NCBI RefSeq assembly: GCF_000003815.2 | Contig: NC_049993.1 | Coordinates: 18,162,544 to 18,226,543, forward strand | Origin: Branchiostoma floridae | Taxonomy: Eukaryota > Chordata > Leptocardii > Amphioxiformes > Branchiostomatidae | Direction of reading: 5' to 3' | DNA length: 64,000 bases | In this document: one piece after another, positions 26,570-38,395 of the stretch | Layout: each line of letters opens with the position of its first letter | Position numbering within the stretch: the first letter of the stretch is position 1 | Program-made: the position numbers and the translations under genes | The notes under the pieces: model-generated | The model's database searches: none | What the model was told of the DNA's origin: nothing | Seen by the model: only the letters and a program-made list of their open reading frames with translations

Positions 26570-26899
26570 TAAGTTGGCGTATGACAGGTTTGAGTTGTTT
26601 GGTCCCCTCCGCCTAACACGACTTGACGAGTGCATGTTTTCAAGTCCTGACGAGTTTCACATTGACATTTTATTGGTTTAGGTAAAGTTTGCAAGGAAGA
26701 GGTAACTTTAACTTTGACCCATCGCTGAACCTTTCTAGCTCCCACAGTCATAACAAACCGGCAGAACATATGTGAGTCACGAAGCGCGTTTCTCTGATCG
26801 CAATATTACCGGAGCCAGCGGGAGTGTAATACGTTCTAGCAGGGACATGGACGGTAAAGGCCTTTATTGCTGCCCCTTACAATCTCGGTGGGAATATGC

Positions 26900-27340
26900 A
26901 GAATTAACTTCTAATTCGTGGGTCACGAATCTCATCTATTCCACAGTATCATGCCCAGCGGTAGGAAAATGTGATTTAAGGGGGGCAGGGACGGCATTAA
27001 CTTTTCCTAACCCTTTCAGTCTCAACGGATACAGACAGAACAAACTTATAAACAAAATGTGTCACGATTTTCAAGAATCCCGTTTCTCCGATAGACACAT
27101 AACCAGCAGCTTATGAATATGATTTAGGAGGGACGGGAATGACATTACCTTTTCCTAACCCTTTTAGTCTCAACGATTACAGGCAGAATACGATTTTCAC
27201 GATTTGTCAAATAGAAATATAACCAGCGGGGTAGTAAGATGATTCAGGAGGGTCAGGGACGGCATCAGCGTTTCCCTAACCCCCAAAAAAAGAGTTATAC
27301 AGGTAATATACGGATACAGGCAGAATAAACTTATACATCG
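26900..27340. repeat. About 150-bp tandem repeat, three copies
   Basis: Units contain tgatttaggagggacgggaa-like, ttttcctaaccctttcagtc, acaggcagaa and aaatataaccagc. The open frame at 26772-27116 crosses units and is not a gene. Confidence 0.7.
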
Positions 27341-27509
27341 CATGTCACGAATCAAGCCATCCTCTCGATGTGCCTACGTGAAGTGGGTGTCTTGTGAAGT
27401 TATTAGGCCTTAAATCATCTGATCTGTCTCTTACCTGTCTAACCCTTACCTCTTACTTCGTAACCTTCAATGAAAGCGGCCAGCATTTGAGTTTTTTACC
27501 AATAAACAA

Positions 27510-27720
27510 AGGAACAAACAAAAAAGAATCAGTACAAAGCTTAGCTTTCTTCCAACCCCCCCAAAACACGACCACTGTCGCCTTCTTCAGGATCAATACT
27601 GATGACCAATCACTTCAGAACCTTAACTCAAGGGAGTAGACCTTTGTGTTGGAAGAACGTTTAGCATTGTGCGTACTATGATTACCACCAACACAGATGA
27701 GCTTCCATGATAAAAGTCAA
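27510..27720. repeat. Dispersed repeat shared with 58020-58160
   Basis: Has gtacaaagctta, ctttcttccaac, cactgtcgccttcttcagga and a terminal gatgagcttccatgataa that inversely matches ttatcatggaagctcat near 58024. Confidence 0.55.
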
Positions 27721-27786
27721 TTACGAATGATTGCATGATAAATAAAATTCTGTGAGATTAGCTATGGTATTGAAAAAGTGATGACC

Positions 27787-28284
27787 GCATGGCGCAGTGG
27801 TAGCGTGTTCGGATTTGCACCGAGAGGTTGCGGGTTCGAATCCGCCTGCCGTGCCACCGATCTTGTGCCCTTGGGAAAGGCACTTTACACGACTTTCCTC
27901 ACTTTACTCAGGTGAAAAATGAGTCGTCCCTCGGATAGGACGTTAAATGGAGGTCCCGTGTATGGGGAGAGTCAAACCCAATGCACGTTAAAGAACCCCC
28001 ACACGTGCGATGGTGCGGTGTGGATGGAGCAAACCATTCTGTCTGGAGTTGGTGATTCACTACAAATCACCCGGGCGGAGGCCTGGCAAACCTTCGTGTC
28101 GTATCAGCCATACGGTGATTTACATCATTCACCATGCCCCGGAGAGGAGATAGGCGCCGCCAGGGGACTAAAATGCCTATTGATACAGCACAACATGTTG
28201 TGCTGCCCCTACGGCTAATTAATCAGCCTACGGCTGATCAAGGAGGTGGGCTGATTAAAAAGCTATGGGACGAACGAACGAACG
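27787..28284 (+). repeat. tRNA-derived SINE (family A), full length
   Basis: The 5' head gcatggcgcagtggtagcgt ... gcgggttcgaatccgcctgc, then gtgcca, folds like a tRNA with A and B boxes. The anticodon loop is ambiguous. The body follows with cttgtgcccttgggaaaggc and ggacgttaaatggaggtccc, ending in (acga)n. attgaaaa occurs near 27769 and 28284, a possible target duplication. Confidence 0.85.
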
Positions 28285-28299
28285 ATTGAAAACAAATCG

Positions 28300-29345
28300 T
28301 CAAAACTCGCCTAATAAAAGTTTATCTACCGTCTTCATTATCAAAACACTCCATCAAGTTGGCACATTCAGGTTTGATTATAATAACCATCGAAGTTGCT
28401 GATCGCAGTTACCCTCATTAATATTATCCATTATTAATTAATTTCCAATTAGACAGATTTGCGGCACTTAGGACCATAATTTATACCATCTAATGGAATA
28501 GAGATTAATAATAGATAGCGATAATAAGTGCACTTATCTTGGTACCTTTACCTCGATTCAATTTATATGCAAAAACTTCCCACTGACAAAGACCTAGAAG
28601 TTTCGTTGATGACAGCTGGGCATCCAGATTGATGATTACGTAATATAGAATTAATGACGTGATTAGATATATTCCTTGAAGGGTCAAGAGTTTCGGCTTG
28701 CATCCACTGTCTCCGATCTGTGACTAGGAATGGTTTAGAGACAAATACATTTACTGTCCACATCTGTGAAAATTGTTCCATTCCTTTATGATGTTGATTA
28801 AAAATGAATAAAGATTGGGAGATCGAAAGATAAGGTCTGACTCCAGTTGTTTAGTCTAGTTTAGTTTGAATTACTCAGAACTTTCTTAACTTTGACATCA
28901 ACATAGGTTTAGTTCCCAAGTTACTTGTTTTCCATAATGACCGTCATTAGAAAAAAACAAGAAGACCCCTTAACGCTTTGGGAGCAGCTCTGGGAAGATT
29001 ACATTAAAATAAAGAGATGACATGCCCTTATTTGGTGTTGTTGGCGGGATAACCTTACGTAACACACCGTCCGTGGGAGCAACCCACAGGTGGTGACGTC
29101 ACCAGGTACGTCACAAGAGGTGACACGTTACGTCAAAAGGGAGACGGCATAATCCTAATCGTGTAGAGAATGGTCTTCCACCAGACAGGAGATTATCCAT
29201 CGGTTTTTGGAAGTGCCCCAAAAGTGGCTACGTCACTAGAACTGTGCGTCCCTGAAGACTCTGAGTATCCCAAGAGTGCTTACGTCATTACACAAATTAT
29301 CAGTCATGGTAGTACACGTGGTCCGATAAGTCTTAAGAGACAACT
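28300..29345. other. No gene; CRE-like motifs near the right end
   Basis: 28380-28470 repeats a segment also at 26400-26480 (ttaat-ttatccattattaa). TGACGTCA at 29094-29101 is followed by tacgtcac and ttacgtca within 40 bases. Confidence 0.5.
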
Positions 29346-29349
29346 ATAA

Positions 29350-29532
29350 TACCCCCCTCACATTAGGCGAAAATCGATCGGACGACGAGTCTGCGAGCTC
29401 TAAATTACGAGGAGGCATGATCCTGACGGGAAGGGGGAGGAACTCAGTTCTTCGTCGGCATTAGGGTCATGCCTCCTTTAATTTAGAGCTCGCAGACTCG
29501 TCGTTCAATCGATTTTCGATGTGAGGGGGGTA
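29350..29532. mobile_element. PIF/Harbinger-like MITE, TAA target duplication
   Basis: Ends TACCCCCCTCACATT and GATGTGAGGGGGGTA, flanked by TAA on both sides (29347-29349, 29533-29535). The core gcgagctctaaattacgagg and ttcttcgtcggcattagggt is the same as in 15888-16077, but the termini differ. Confidence 0.88.
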
Positions 29533-29946
29533 TAAGTGACCACCAACAGACCAATGTGACTTGTCACTTTTTTTGGTATTCCCTTAGACAATTCCTATTG
29601 GCATAAGCATTAAGAATTCTTCAATAGCCATTTGGCCATCGATTCTCTACTGGTTACAGGGTAAGGCAGCAGGGATAGATTTAATGGCCACTTGTCCACA
29701 TACACCAGATTTTATCGTCCGTGAAAAATCGACAGGACAATTGGTTGTACTTATATATACTCTGGCACTGAAGGTATTATGGATTTGTGGGCATGGGAAA
29801 AAACGAGATAAGAAAATATGGCGCATAAATAACATTACGTTAGAACCATAAATGTTTGACCTAAAAACACAAATACTTGACCCTACGAACAGAAATAGTT
29901 GACCTAAGGAAACAGATTGCTTATATCGTTTTGCGGATCTGAAAAC

Positions 29947-30200
29947 GTATACTAATGTCATTACATATTCCAAGGCCAAAGAAGATGTGAAAGAACAAAA
30001 TTGAAGAATCTAATGTTTGGAAAACTATATACTCTGTGTGATCAATCATTTGCTTTAATTACCTTCCTGACCACTTAGATGAAGGCAAGTTTCGGGGGGC
30101 CAAACTTGTTCATCCGCACGCTCACATCAGTTTTTTTTGTTTTTTTCTCAAAGAAGATGTCGTCCATACAATCAAATCAACATTGCCTAAGCTGCAATAC
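29947..30200. repeat. Dispersed repeat, copies at 3040-3240 and 31850-31990
   Basis: Shares aagaagatgtcgtccata-a, ttccaaggccaaagaaga-g, ctttaattaccttcctgacc and acttagat with 3040-3240. The 31850-31990 copy is inverted. Confidence 0.6.
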
Positions 30201-30435
30201 GGGCACCCTTTTCCGCTAGTCGCCCTACATTACTGCACGCTATTACAAAGTCATTACTCTTCGCTATCGCTACTTGTAGGACTTATCAGTGCCATGCAGG
30301 TCAGTGCACTCATATTGCTCGGTCACGACTGTTTTCTTGAACAGGCTTTATACTAATCGCTCGGCGCGAGAGAGTGCAGAGAGCCTGCTTCTGAGTCACA
30401 CATGTTTCTTCAACTGGTGATACCATCTTGAGATA

Positions 30436-30572
30436 CGCCATATCGAACAAATAGAACCCCCTATTCTATTTCGAACACGTCCGTCAAAACATGCAGAAAT
30501 GGCTTTTTTGACGGACGTGTTCGAAATAGAACCATGATCGAACAGGGGGCGGGGTTTGGGGATCGGTCCATT
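30436..30572. mobile_element. Palindromic MITE (AATGGACC family), copy 3, left end lost
   Basis: Begins inside the element at cgccatatcgaacaaataga and ends gggatcggtccatt. The arms around tccgtcaaaa/ttttgacgga are intact. It interrupts a local duplication (ttgataccatct repeated at 30417 and 30681). Confidence 0.8.
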
Positions 30573-30859
30573 GCCACAGCCAAGGAGATTACATTGGCAG
30601 TGCCAGAGAGGTCAGAATACTCGAACTGGTCTGACAGAATGCAGAGCGCTTCCTTATGATTCAGACATGTTTTCCAACTATTGATACCATCTCGAGATGG
30701 ACAAATTATAAGCTGCGGTAAGCAAGTCCGCAATACTGGCTCCAATTTTCGCTAGCTGCCCCGTCCACACGACCGTATGCTATTACAGTACAATTACCAC
30801 AGCAAAGGAGGTTACATTGGCAGTGCTAAAGAGGTCACTGCACTCATGATGCTAACGAT

Positions 30860-31007
30860 TAGGGGTGGGTAGAGAAAATTCCGTTATAATCTGTTCATTT
30901 TCGAATCGGTCGAAGATCCGGTCCACTTATTTTTTTTTCAAGTCCTGCTTTTCTGGACTGGTCCAACAAGAAAGAAAAAAACGGTTTTGTACAGGTACCC
31001 ACCCCAA
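30860..31007. mobile_element. hAT-like MITE (TAGGGGTGGGTA family), short
   Basis: Starts TAGGGGTGGGTA and ends ggttttgtacaggtacccac. Subterminal ctggtccaacaagaaagaaa as in 55769-56163. The left third is deleted. Confidence 0.7.
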
Positions 31008-31371
31008 CTCAGGATTGTTATTCCTCAACAAACTTTACTATGATCGCCCCGGCGTGAGAGAGTGCAAAGAGCCTGCTTAAGATTCCGACACGTTTTCCCA
31101 CATGTGTTCCTAGCTGCTGAGTCGTAGCTTTGAAGAAATACATATTCACAACATAACATTGAAGTTACCTTGAAGCGAACGAAGCGTGTGCATTGGAAGG
31201 CCATTCGGCCACATGAGACAACAAGCTTGGTTGATGGATGGTGAAAATTATCATGCTGGAAGATTGATGAACACTGGTTCTGAAGGCTTGGAGATTGTAC
31301 GAATCTGTAATCGAATTAGTCAGCCATTTTGTAGCCTGGATACCAGACCCCGGCCCGTTCTCAATAATGTC

Positions 31372-31449
31372 TCACTCACTCACTCACTCACTCACTCACT
31401 CACTCACTCACTCACTCACTCACTCACTCACTCACTCACTCACTCACTC
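31372..31449. repeat. (ACTC)n microsatellite, about 78 bp
   Basis: About 19 perfect tetranucleotide copies. The Leu-Thr-His-Ser frames across it are an artefact. Confidence 0.98.
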
Positions 31450-32805
31450 AAAAGTGGTTATTATGATGGCGCCTGGAAATACATATATTCTAAACATAAT
31501 TATACTGTTGGACTTTCATATTTTGCATGGTCCAATTTAGATTAGAATAATAACATTCTACTAGACAATGTTACACCCCTAATACTAATCAGTACGATAC
31601 AGAGAGAGCACGTGAATAAAAATTCTTAGGAACGGGAATTATACCTTTCAAACCGTATGGCAATGATGACGTCTCGCATTGGAAAATTACCTTGTACAGT
31701 ACGGGCGCTCTGTAAGTATCTACTATGTCTACTATGGTGCGATTCACATTGGGCTACTACTAAGGCTAGGCCATGTTGATTTGATATTTTGGATAACATC
31801 TTATGGGAACCCCAAAACTGATGCGAGCGTGCGAATAAAAGTTGGCCCCAATAGAGATACTTGATTATTGAATCTAAGTGGTCAGTACGGTTGAACGAAT
31901 GACTACATACACAGAGTACGGTATACCGAACAAATATTTTCCATTTTTGCTTCTTCATACCTTCTTCTTTGGCTCTTAATTTGGCATCCTACGATATAGA
32001 AGTATTCGTTTTCTGATTTTTCAATTTACGGTATACATATATATATTTACAGCTGCTGTGTACTTTTCACACAGTAGGGTAGGAAGCGTTTTTTAAACGG
32101 CCGAAAATTGATGCGCGCGGATGTTAGTCACATAACCTTGACACTTGACCTTCTTCTTCATAACCGCTACATACCTACCAAATATCGTGAACATGCCCCA
32201 ACAGCTTCTCGAGTTATGCTGTCCACAAACAAGAGCACAGAAAGTTCGCTGCAGTACCGTAGGAAAGCGCCAGGTAAATCGTTTTCGAACTTGGCCTTCC
32301 TTTCCACAACTGCTACACACCTACCAAAAATCACAAAGTTCCATCCATTATTTCTCGAGTTATATGATGGCTGCTTCTTCGTAGTTATATGTTGTTGACA
32401 TATATATAGACCCATCAACGTATGGAATAAGCGAAAACGTACTCTTGGCGAAGGGAATCCACATGGTCTAATGATGGTGACCTTGATACGATGCACATTA
32501 ACGTCCGAGAGCAATCAAGCCAACGACTCGCTGCAGTGCACATTACGATGTACGTGGTGTAGTAAACGAAGGATATACATCATGACATATGTACATGTAC
32601 ATTTGTATTTTGTATTGCATCTTGTATTGTCAAAACCTTAACAGCCTCTGCTTGGAGAGTACGCTACCCCACCATCCATCGGATCGACATCGCAAGCTTG
32701 TGTAGAATTTAGACTTACTAATTTAGACTCTTCTACCCTTCTCCTAAATGAACACAGAAACTCGTGCGACTTCATCCTCTCTTCCCTGTAAACATTAGGC
32801 CTGAT
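31450..32805. other. No gene; old duplicated segments
   Basis: cttcttcataaccgctacatacctaccaaa near 32150 is repeated as a diverged copy at about 32298. tctgcttggagag at 32647 matches the terminus of the Mutator-like element at 38966. Confidence 0.45.
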
Positions 32806-32813
32806 GATGCATG

Positions 32814-33055
32814 TGTCACGGTGGCATGGTAGTGAGTCAAGTCAAGGATCAGGACAGAGGCATGATGTTGCGGATATGATAGGCTTTATTCACAGCTCTG
32901 GTACACACGTCATTCTCTCTCTCTGTCTCTCGATCCAATCCCCTTCCCAGATACGTGTCCCTTCTCAAAACCCAGTACATCTGCTCTCAATTACCCGGGT
33001 GACACTCCCCACACCAGGGGTGATCACAGAATGATCACGATGTCACCTCGTGACA
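32814..33055 (-). repeat. Long terminal repeat (3' LTR on the minus strand)
   Basis: 242 bp, the same base for base, as far as I can read, as 34643-34884. Carries minus-strand gtgaataaagcc, a probable polyadenylation signal, about 75 bp from its minus-strand 3' end. Confidence 0.93.
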
Positions 33056-34642
33056 CCTCACCCCGCATTTTTAAAACAATTTCCACATTGTTGACAGCTG
33101 TTATCAATTATTGATTACCGGGACATATTATCATGAAGATCATCACCGCCCTTTTTTTTCATAACAATTCTTCTACAATGCAACAAATTTAGATAAGTGA
33201 TAACAATAAAAAAAGGTAAAAGAACAACGACATACTCGTACATATCAACAACAGGTCAGCGACAGTCCGACATTCACAAAACAACAACAAAAACATAACA
33301 ATTTACAACAACAAAAGTTCATCAGTGGCTGCAAGGTGTCTTGCTCCAACTTCCTCCTCGGCGGCCGGCTTGCGCACTTCCGGGTGTGTCCCGGAACCAC
33401 AGGGAAACGACAGGAACTCCTCTGCCCGTCGGGAAGAGGCTTGTCTTGTCCACAGAGGCCTCCCGGCTAGATGCTCCCACGACGACGACTCCTATACGAC
33501 GTCGGGCCCTCAGGACATCGTTGTCCGCCGAGTTGACTGTAGAATCTCACCTGTAGAGGTTGGGGTCGGACAGGACACGCAAAGCAACCACTGACGCACA
33601 CACACCGGTCTCCTAACCTCGACACCTCAACTACGTGAGTACGTCTCAACTCATCTCCTCTGCTCTCTCCTCTACGACCCTCTACGTCTCGACGTTAACA
33701 TATCCTCAATACATAACACAACATACCGTATACAGACTTAACGACAACTACAAGAAACGCCGGACATATCTGACCTTCCATGGAAACAAACGAGATTTTA
33801 AAATAAACGAACTACAGAGTAAAACACATATGTCCTATCCGCTGCCGGCCTTCATGTGCCCGGATTTTCACGCTACCCGGTAGAATCCGCCGAAGTATGG
33901 CTTTCCTGGACACACTACAGCTTCAGCCCCTCCCCCCACTTACTATCAGACCCACCCGCTTTCAATATAAGTTCAACTGTACGCTTGTATATCTATAACA
34001 GTTCTATCTCTATCTGTCTATCTTACATCTAAAATGACCCATCTGGTGACTCCCCCCCACTGACTTCCGCCACGTCCATGTGATACTCGCTACTCAGCTA
34101 ATCTATACTGTATGATGGCACTGACATAAATTATCTAACGTTGGTTGCCTACATTCTAACAAATCTAAAACTACTACAACAAAGCTGAACAAAGTAAGTA
34201 ACAGAACTAGGCCGGTGTGCACGGTGCGTCAATGATATTATGCGAGCCCACCGACCTTCCTCCTGTGTCTCTCTCTGCCCGGGCCGCTCTTCCTCCGGTC
34301 ACCGCCGCGTGGCCGTCCTGCCCTTGCCCTGCTGCCGCGCCGTGTGGCCGTACTCCGCTCCCCTCGCCGCAGCTATAGGCCATTACTGTCGCGGTTATCA
34401 TGATCACAGATCACTCCGAGTCAGTCTGCATCTCTCGGACGCCTCCCCTCCTGCTTCCTCTCGCCCGCCTCGGCCACCGACACTCCCTCGCCGCCTTGCC
34501 CCTTGCTGGTCAACCCCGCGGGCTCGGTACTCCGGGCCGGCGCTCTCTTGAAGTCAGCGTGCGTCTCTGAACGCCTCCTTGTCACTCCCGGTTGCCTCTG
34601 TTCCGTCCGTTGAACTTGACTCACCCCAGCCGTACTACCAGA

Positions 34643-34884
34643 TGTCACGGTGGCATGGTAGTGAGTCAAGTCAAGGATCAGGACAGAGGCATGATGTTGC
34701 GGATATGATAGGCTTTATTCACAGCTCTGGTACACACGTCATTCTCTCTCTCTGTCTCTCGATCCAATCCCCTTCCCAGATACGTGTCCCTTCTCAAAAC
34801 CCAGTACATCTGCTCTCAATTACCCGGGTGACACTCCCCACACCAGGGGTGATCACAGAATGATCACGATGTCACCTCGTGACA
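34643..34884 (-). repeat. Long terminal repeat (5' LTR on the minus strand)
   Basis: Second copy of the 242-bp LTR, followed by CATG, the same four bases that precede the first LTR. Confidence 0.93.
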
Positions 34885-34965
34885 CATGAGCGATCTTTGG
34901 GATCCCCCTGCTTTATTTTCAGATTCTTGCCGAGTGACAATTGTAAGCCAGTGTATAAATCACAC

Positions 34966-35346
34966 AAAGTCTTGCGCTCTTTTCAAATAGCACAATACAT
35001 GTTTCACCTACTCTACGGCGAACTGATCTCAGGAAAAAGCAACACCGGACGGCCGCAACTACGTTTCAAAGATGTCTGCAAGAGAGACCTAAGGGCTCTT
35101 GATATTGACACAGAGCACTGGGAGGACCTTGAAAATGACAGATACAGCTTGAGATGCACACTGCCCAGGCAGCTAAAATCAGGAGAAACCAGACTGATGT
35201 GCATGGCAGAAGAAAAGCGGACCCTGCGAAAAGAACTCTGCAACAGACCTGAGTCAGCCTACAGATGTGCCCTATGTGGCAGAGACCGTTATTCTCGTAT
35301 AGGACTGTTTAGCCACAGCCGACGCTGTAGGGCTGATATCAATTAG
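34966..35346 (+). pseudogene. C-terminal fragment of a non-LTR retrotransposon reverse-transcriptase protein
   Basis: The open frame ends with TGRPQLRFKDVCKRDLRALD, then W-E-D and, near the C-terminus, CALCGRDRYSRIGLFSHSRR followed by Cys: a C-x2-C-x12-H-x3-C zinc-knuckle-like array. This is the usual tail after the reverse-transcriptase domain in many animal non-LTR elements (GRPRLRYKDVCKRD-type). The RT and endonuclease domains are absent, so the copy is 5'-truncated. Upstream codons from 34879 show no family resemblance. The frame is intact to TAG at 35344, so the insertion may not be very old. Confidence 0.8.
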
Positions 35347-35479
35347 GATTTTACCATGGTCAATATTGACCGAAGGAGGCCATAATACTGTTTCAAGAAT
35401 GACACACATTGTCAGAAAAAATAGCACATTATTTTGCATCAATCCCCTATCATGCATACATGTATATACCGAACGGCAT

Positions 35480-36190
35480 TGCAAGCTTGCGTAGAAATCA
35501 CAGCCGCACACGAAACATTTGTCAAAAATGACACTCTCAGAAACACAGAATCCAGCGCAACCTTCGTCTTAATACTACGTCTTGTTTTGTAGTAAACACT
35601 CTTGATAATTTAGTTGCCTTATTTTCAAATTTCAGCTATCATCGAAACGACATTGCAAGCGCGAGTAGAAGTCATAGTCGCGTGATCTTAACCAAAACAC
35701 GATACATTTTGAAAAATGACATTGTTGGGTATATAACCACACAGAAAGCAGCGCGACAGCGCTATCTTCCTCTAAATACCCCGTCTTGTTCCGTGGTGGA
35801 TGGTCGTAATAACTAAGTAGCAACCATTCATTTAAATTTCAGCTATCCCCGGTGGTTATGCGAGGCGGCAACGCAAGCATGTGTAGAGACCACAGTGCCA
35901 CACTCTCTCCCAAATAACACGATGCATTTTCCAAACATGACAGTGTCATGTACATAACAACACAGAAAGCAGCACTATGTTCCTCTAAATACTACGTCTT
36001 GTTCCGTGGTGGATGTTCGCAATAACTTAGTAGCAACCATTCATTTAAATTTCCGCTATCCCCGGTGGTTATACGAGGCGGCAATGCAAGCATGTGTAGA
36101 AATCACAGTGGCACACTCTCTCCCACATAACACGATATATTTTCCACAAATGACATTGTCAGATATACACAGACATAACCACACAGAAAC
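35480..36190. repeat. About 175-215-bp tandem repeat, four copies
   Basis: Units align at gcaagcttgcgtagaaatca (35481), gcaagcgcgagtagaagtca (35655), gcaagcatgtgtagagacca (35873) and gcaagcatgtgtagaaatca (36086). Each has an acacagaaa-cagcgc block and a tctaaata-tacgtcttgtt block. The last two units are closest. Confidence 0.88.
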
Positions 36191-36199
36191 CAGCGCTAG

Positions 36200-37770
36200 G
36201 ACCTTATCGCCTCTTACCTGTCGACGGCTCGCTTCGTTTCGAATAACGCAGAATCCGCGGGCGGCTTGTGTCCTGCGCACAAACTGGGCGGGAGCAGAGG
36301 ATAGTCTGTTTAGCAGGCCTTTCGGACGGGCGTCCTGTTTTGCTTAAAGGTGATATCTCACTGCACTTGGGGCACCGGTGCGGCACTGCGGTGTGCGTTA
36401 ACTGCGGCACTGTTGTGTTATTTTCGCCGATTTTTTTATTATAACTTAGATATTGCGTAATTTGTAAAAGTATGATTTAGAAGACAACAAAATACACGAA
36501 ACGTAAAAAAAAATTCGTTGTTTATCTCTAAAAGTCATGCCGCACCTGTTCCCGAAATAGTTTTACTTTACCTTTACTTCTATGTATCTGGATCTGTATG
36601 GTCAGTACAACAACCTTTCGTAGGCACGCAGGGCGGCAGCAGCTGGTTATATTTATTTCATACACTGAAAGAACTGTCACACCGAACTTTTGCACATCAA
36701 TCGTTTGATTTTGATTTGACTTGATTTATTCTGATGTACAGAGAGAATTACAGCAAGTGCTTCCCAACTGGCCGTAAGCTCATATCAAGGCCTAGCCATG
36801 GTAACTGTACAATATTCAATATCAGCATTACATCAACCATTCTTTAAAAGAACGAAGACCTTTATTGTGTATAATATCCACTGGCTCTCTCCTTTATCTT
36901 ATTCCTTCATCTTCTATTCTATCCATCTTGATTCCGTTTCCAATGTGTAATTATAAAGCTATCTAGCGAGGAATTCCCTGCGTACTGCGTGCTGATTACA
37001 TGTCAGTTGTTGTTATACCTGGTTCCATGTAGTGTGTAAACGTACCGACCAGAGTCAAATTAAACATGCAATGAGAAACATATCACAAGCCCTCCAAAAG
37101 AGAGTACTACAACCTGTAACTACTACTGTCAGTCAGTCTACTGTACAGACTATGACTCTGCGCGAAGGAACTAAACGACAATGGAGACTACAGTATCCGC
37201 AACGCTAGAGTGAAATTTTTGGTACAACAGAGCCCGGCGGGGGAGTATACGGGAACGAAAAACAAAAAGACAACAAAAAGTTCGCACAAAAAAAACACAA
37301 AATTACTAAATTATTATTTTAAAATATTAACTTATTTTTGAATAATTTACAAAAATCATTTGAGAAACTTAATCATTGGCATAACGTATTTCTTGACTTT
37401 AATTTTCCGTTCCCGTTCGCAAACAGCCCGGCAGTTGCCCCAGCTTGAAACTGTAACCCTCTAACATAAGCCTGCGGAGAGCCTACGTACAGGCGAGGTT
37501 TCAGCATTCCGGGGGCGTCTTGCCCATCCCTGGATACCTCCCGCTAAGGATGGCGCCAAACCCGGAGCACGGTGCCGTACTGACACAGGGATAGACCCCA
37601 ATTAAGGTACGGCCACCACGGAGACTGTGACGTCATCGCGCCATGACAGGCGCGTCATGTCGTGACGTCACTTGTGTGACATTGGGGAAGTCGGCATGAC
37701 AAACATGTGGTGATTTAATGATGATATTTATTCGCATGTTCCTGTCCATATGGGCTAAATGCAGCAATTC
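36200..37770. other. No gene; CRE-like pair at right
   Basis: AT-rich stretches (37280-37340), then a GC-richer part. Two TGACGTCA sites at 37628-37635 and 37663-37670 are 35 bp apart. No coding segment recognised. Confidence 0.45.
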
Positions 37771-37780
37771 GATCGTCTTA

Positions 37781-37963
37781 GGCTTAGGTCACATTTCCAA
37801 ACCGGGGCCTGGTCGGGATGTCAAATTGTATACCTAGGAATATACACAAATCATGCCTATGAATCATATTTTACATTTTGTGCAGCTTGGTGTCTTTCAT
37901 ATCATTCTTTTCGCTCCCCAAAGCTGCCCGGCCGGGCCCCTGATTGGAAATGTGACCTAGGCC
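37781..37963. mobile_element. PIF/Harbinger-like MITE (GGTCACATTTCC family), TTA target duplication
   Basis: Ends GGCTTAGGTCACATTTCC and GGAAATGTGACCTAGGCC, flanked by TTA at 37778-37780 and 37964-37966. The second arm accggggcctggtcggg is mirrored by cccggccgggcccctga. 183 bp, non-coding. Confidence 0.88.
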
Positions 37964-38146
37964 TTACATGGGATACTAATGGCTACATGTAAGTCACATG
38001 TAGTGTTATAAGTGAACAATTGGGTAAAAACATCTGGAGCTATGCTATCAGAATATCTATTGCTTGCATGCCTCTTCCCTTTTCATGAAACAGATGTACA
38101 CGAACTGAAAGAGTTTTTGTTAATATAGCGCCATAGGAACTGTCTC

Positions 38147-38395
38147 TTACATGAAATGACCAAATCCTTTAAGTAGATTGTTCTCTATATTATATTCAAG
38201 GGCGATTGATTTCGAAGATCCAAAGTCAAGTTCTTCATCGACATCCGATGGACGAACATCATTATATTCAACCCTACGATTTTGAGTTTCAACAAAAATG
38301 CAAAACTTATGGAGCTCTCGTCGAATGTCATACGATGAATAAAATCCACAAAAGCGACCGCGTCCGAATTGCTTACTAGTATCTGTTAGGGTCAT
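38147..38395 (-). CDS. Unrecognised open frame, possible exon
   Basis: 82 codons with a protein-like composition: FGRGRFCGFYSSYDIRRELH, then FVETQNRRVEYNDVRPSDVD and GSSKSIALEYNIENN. It is bounded on the minus strand by an AG at aaccttctaaag-side sequence and by a possible donor, catgtaagag, at the end. I do not recognise the family. It could be an exon of an unknown gene, a decayed transposon ORF, or chance. Joined to the candidate first exon at 40173-40198 via the AG just before gttaatgacc, it would stay in frame. That join is inference only. Confidence 0.3.
   Translation of the reverse strand: MTLTDTSKQFGRGRFCGFYSSYDIRRELHKFCIFVETQNRRVEYNDVRPSDVDEELDFGSSKSIALEYNIENNLLKGFGHFM

Larger units (their letters stand above)
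32814..34884 (-). mobile_element. Young non-autonomous LTR retrotransposon, 2071 bp
   Basis: Two apparently identical 242-bp LTRs (32814-33055 and 34643-34884) begin TGTCACG and end CGTGACA. CATG flanks both ends (32810-32813, 34885-34888). Minus-strand orientation is supported by AATAAA inside the LTR on that strand, a purine-rich tract beside 33056-33072, and a tgg-starting candidate primer site two bases inside the other LTR (34622-34640). About 1.6 kb internal, GC-rich at 34240-34620, with no gag or pol motif. Mobilisation would need enzymes from another element. Confidence 0.93.

Noticed and set aside
27787-27860. Functional tRNA gene
   Set aside because: A and B boxes are present, but the anticodon loop is ambiguous, the acceptor stem is imperfect, and a SINE body follows directly.
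31186-31545. Open frames with repeated LTHS residues
   Set aside because: Produced by the (ACTC)n microsatellite.
34207-34669. Arg/Gly-rich frames inside the LTR element as a possible gag
   Set aside because: Short, overlapping frames on both strands of a GC-rich stretch, with no zinc knuckle, protease or reverse-transcriptase motif.
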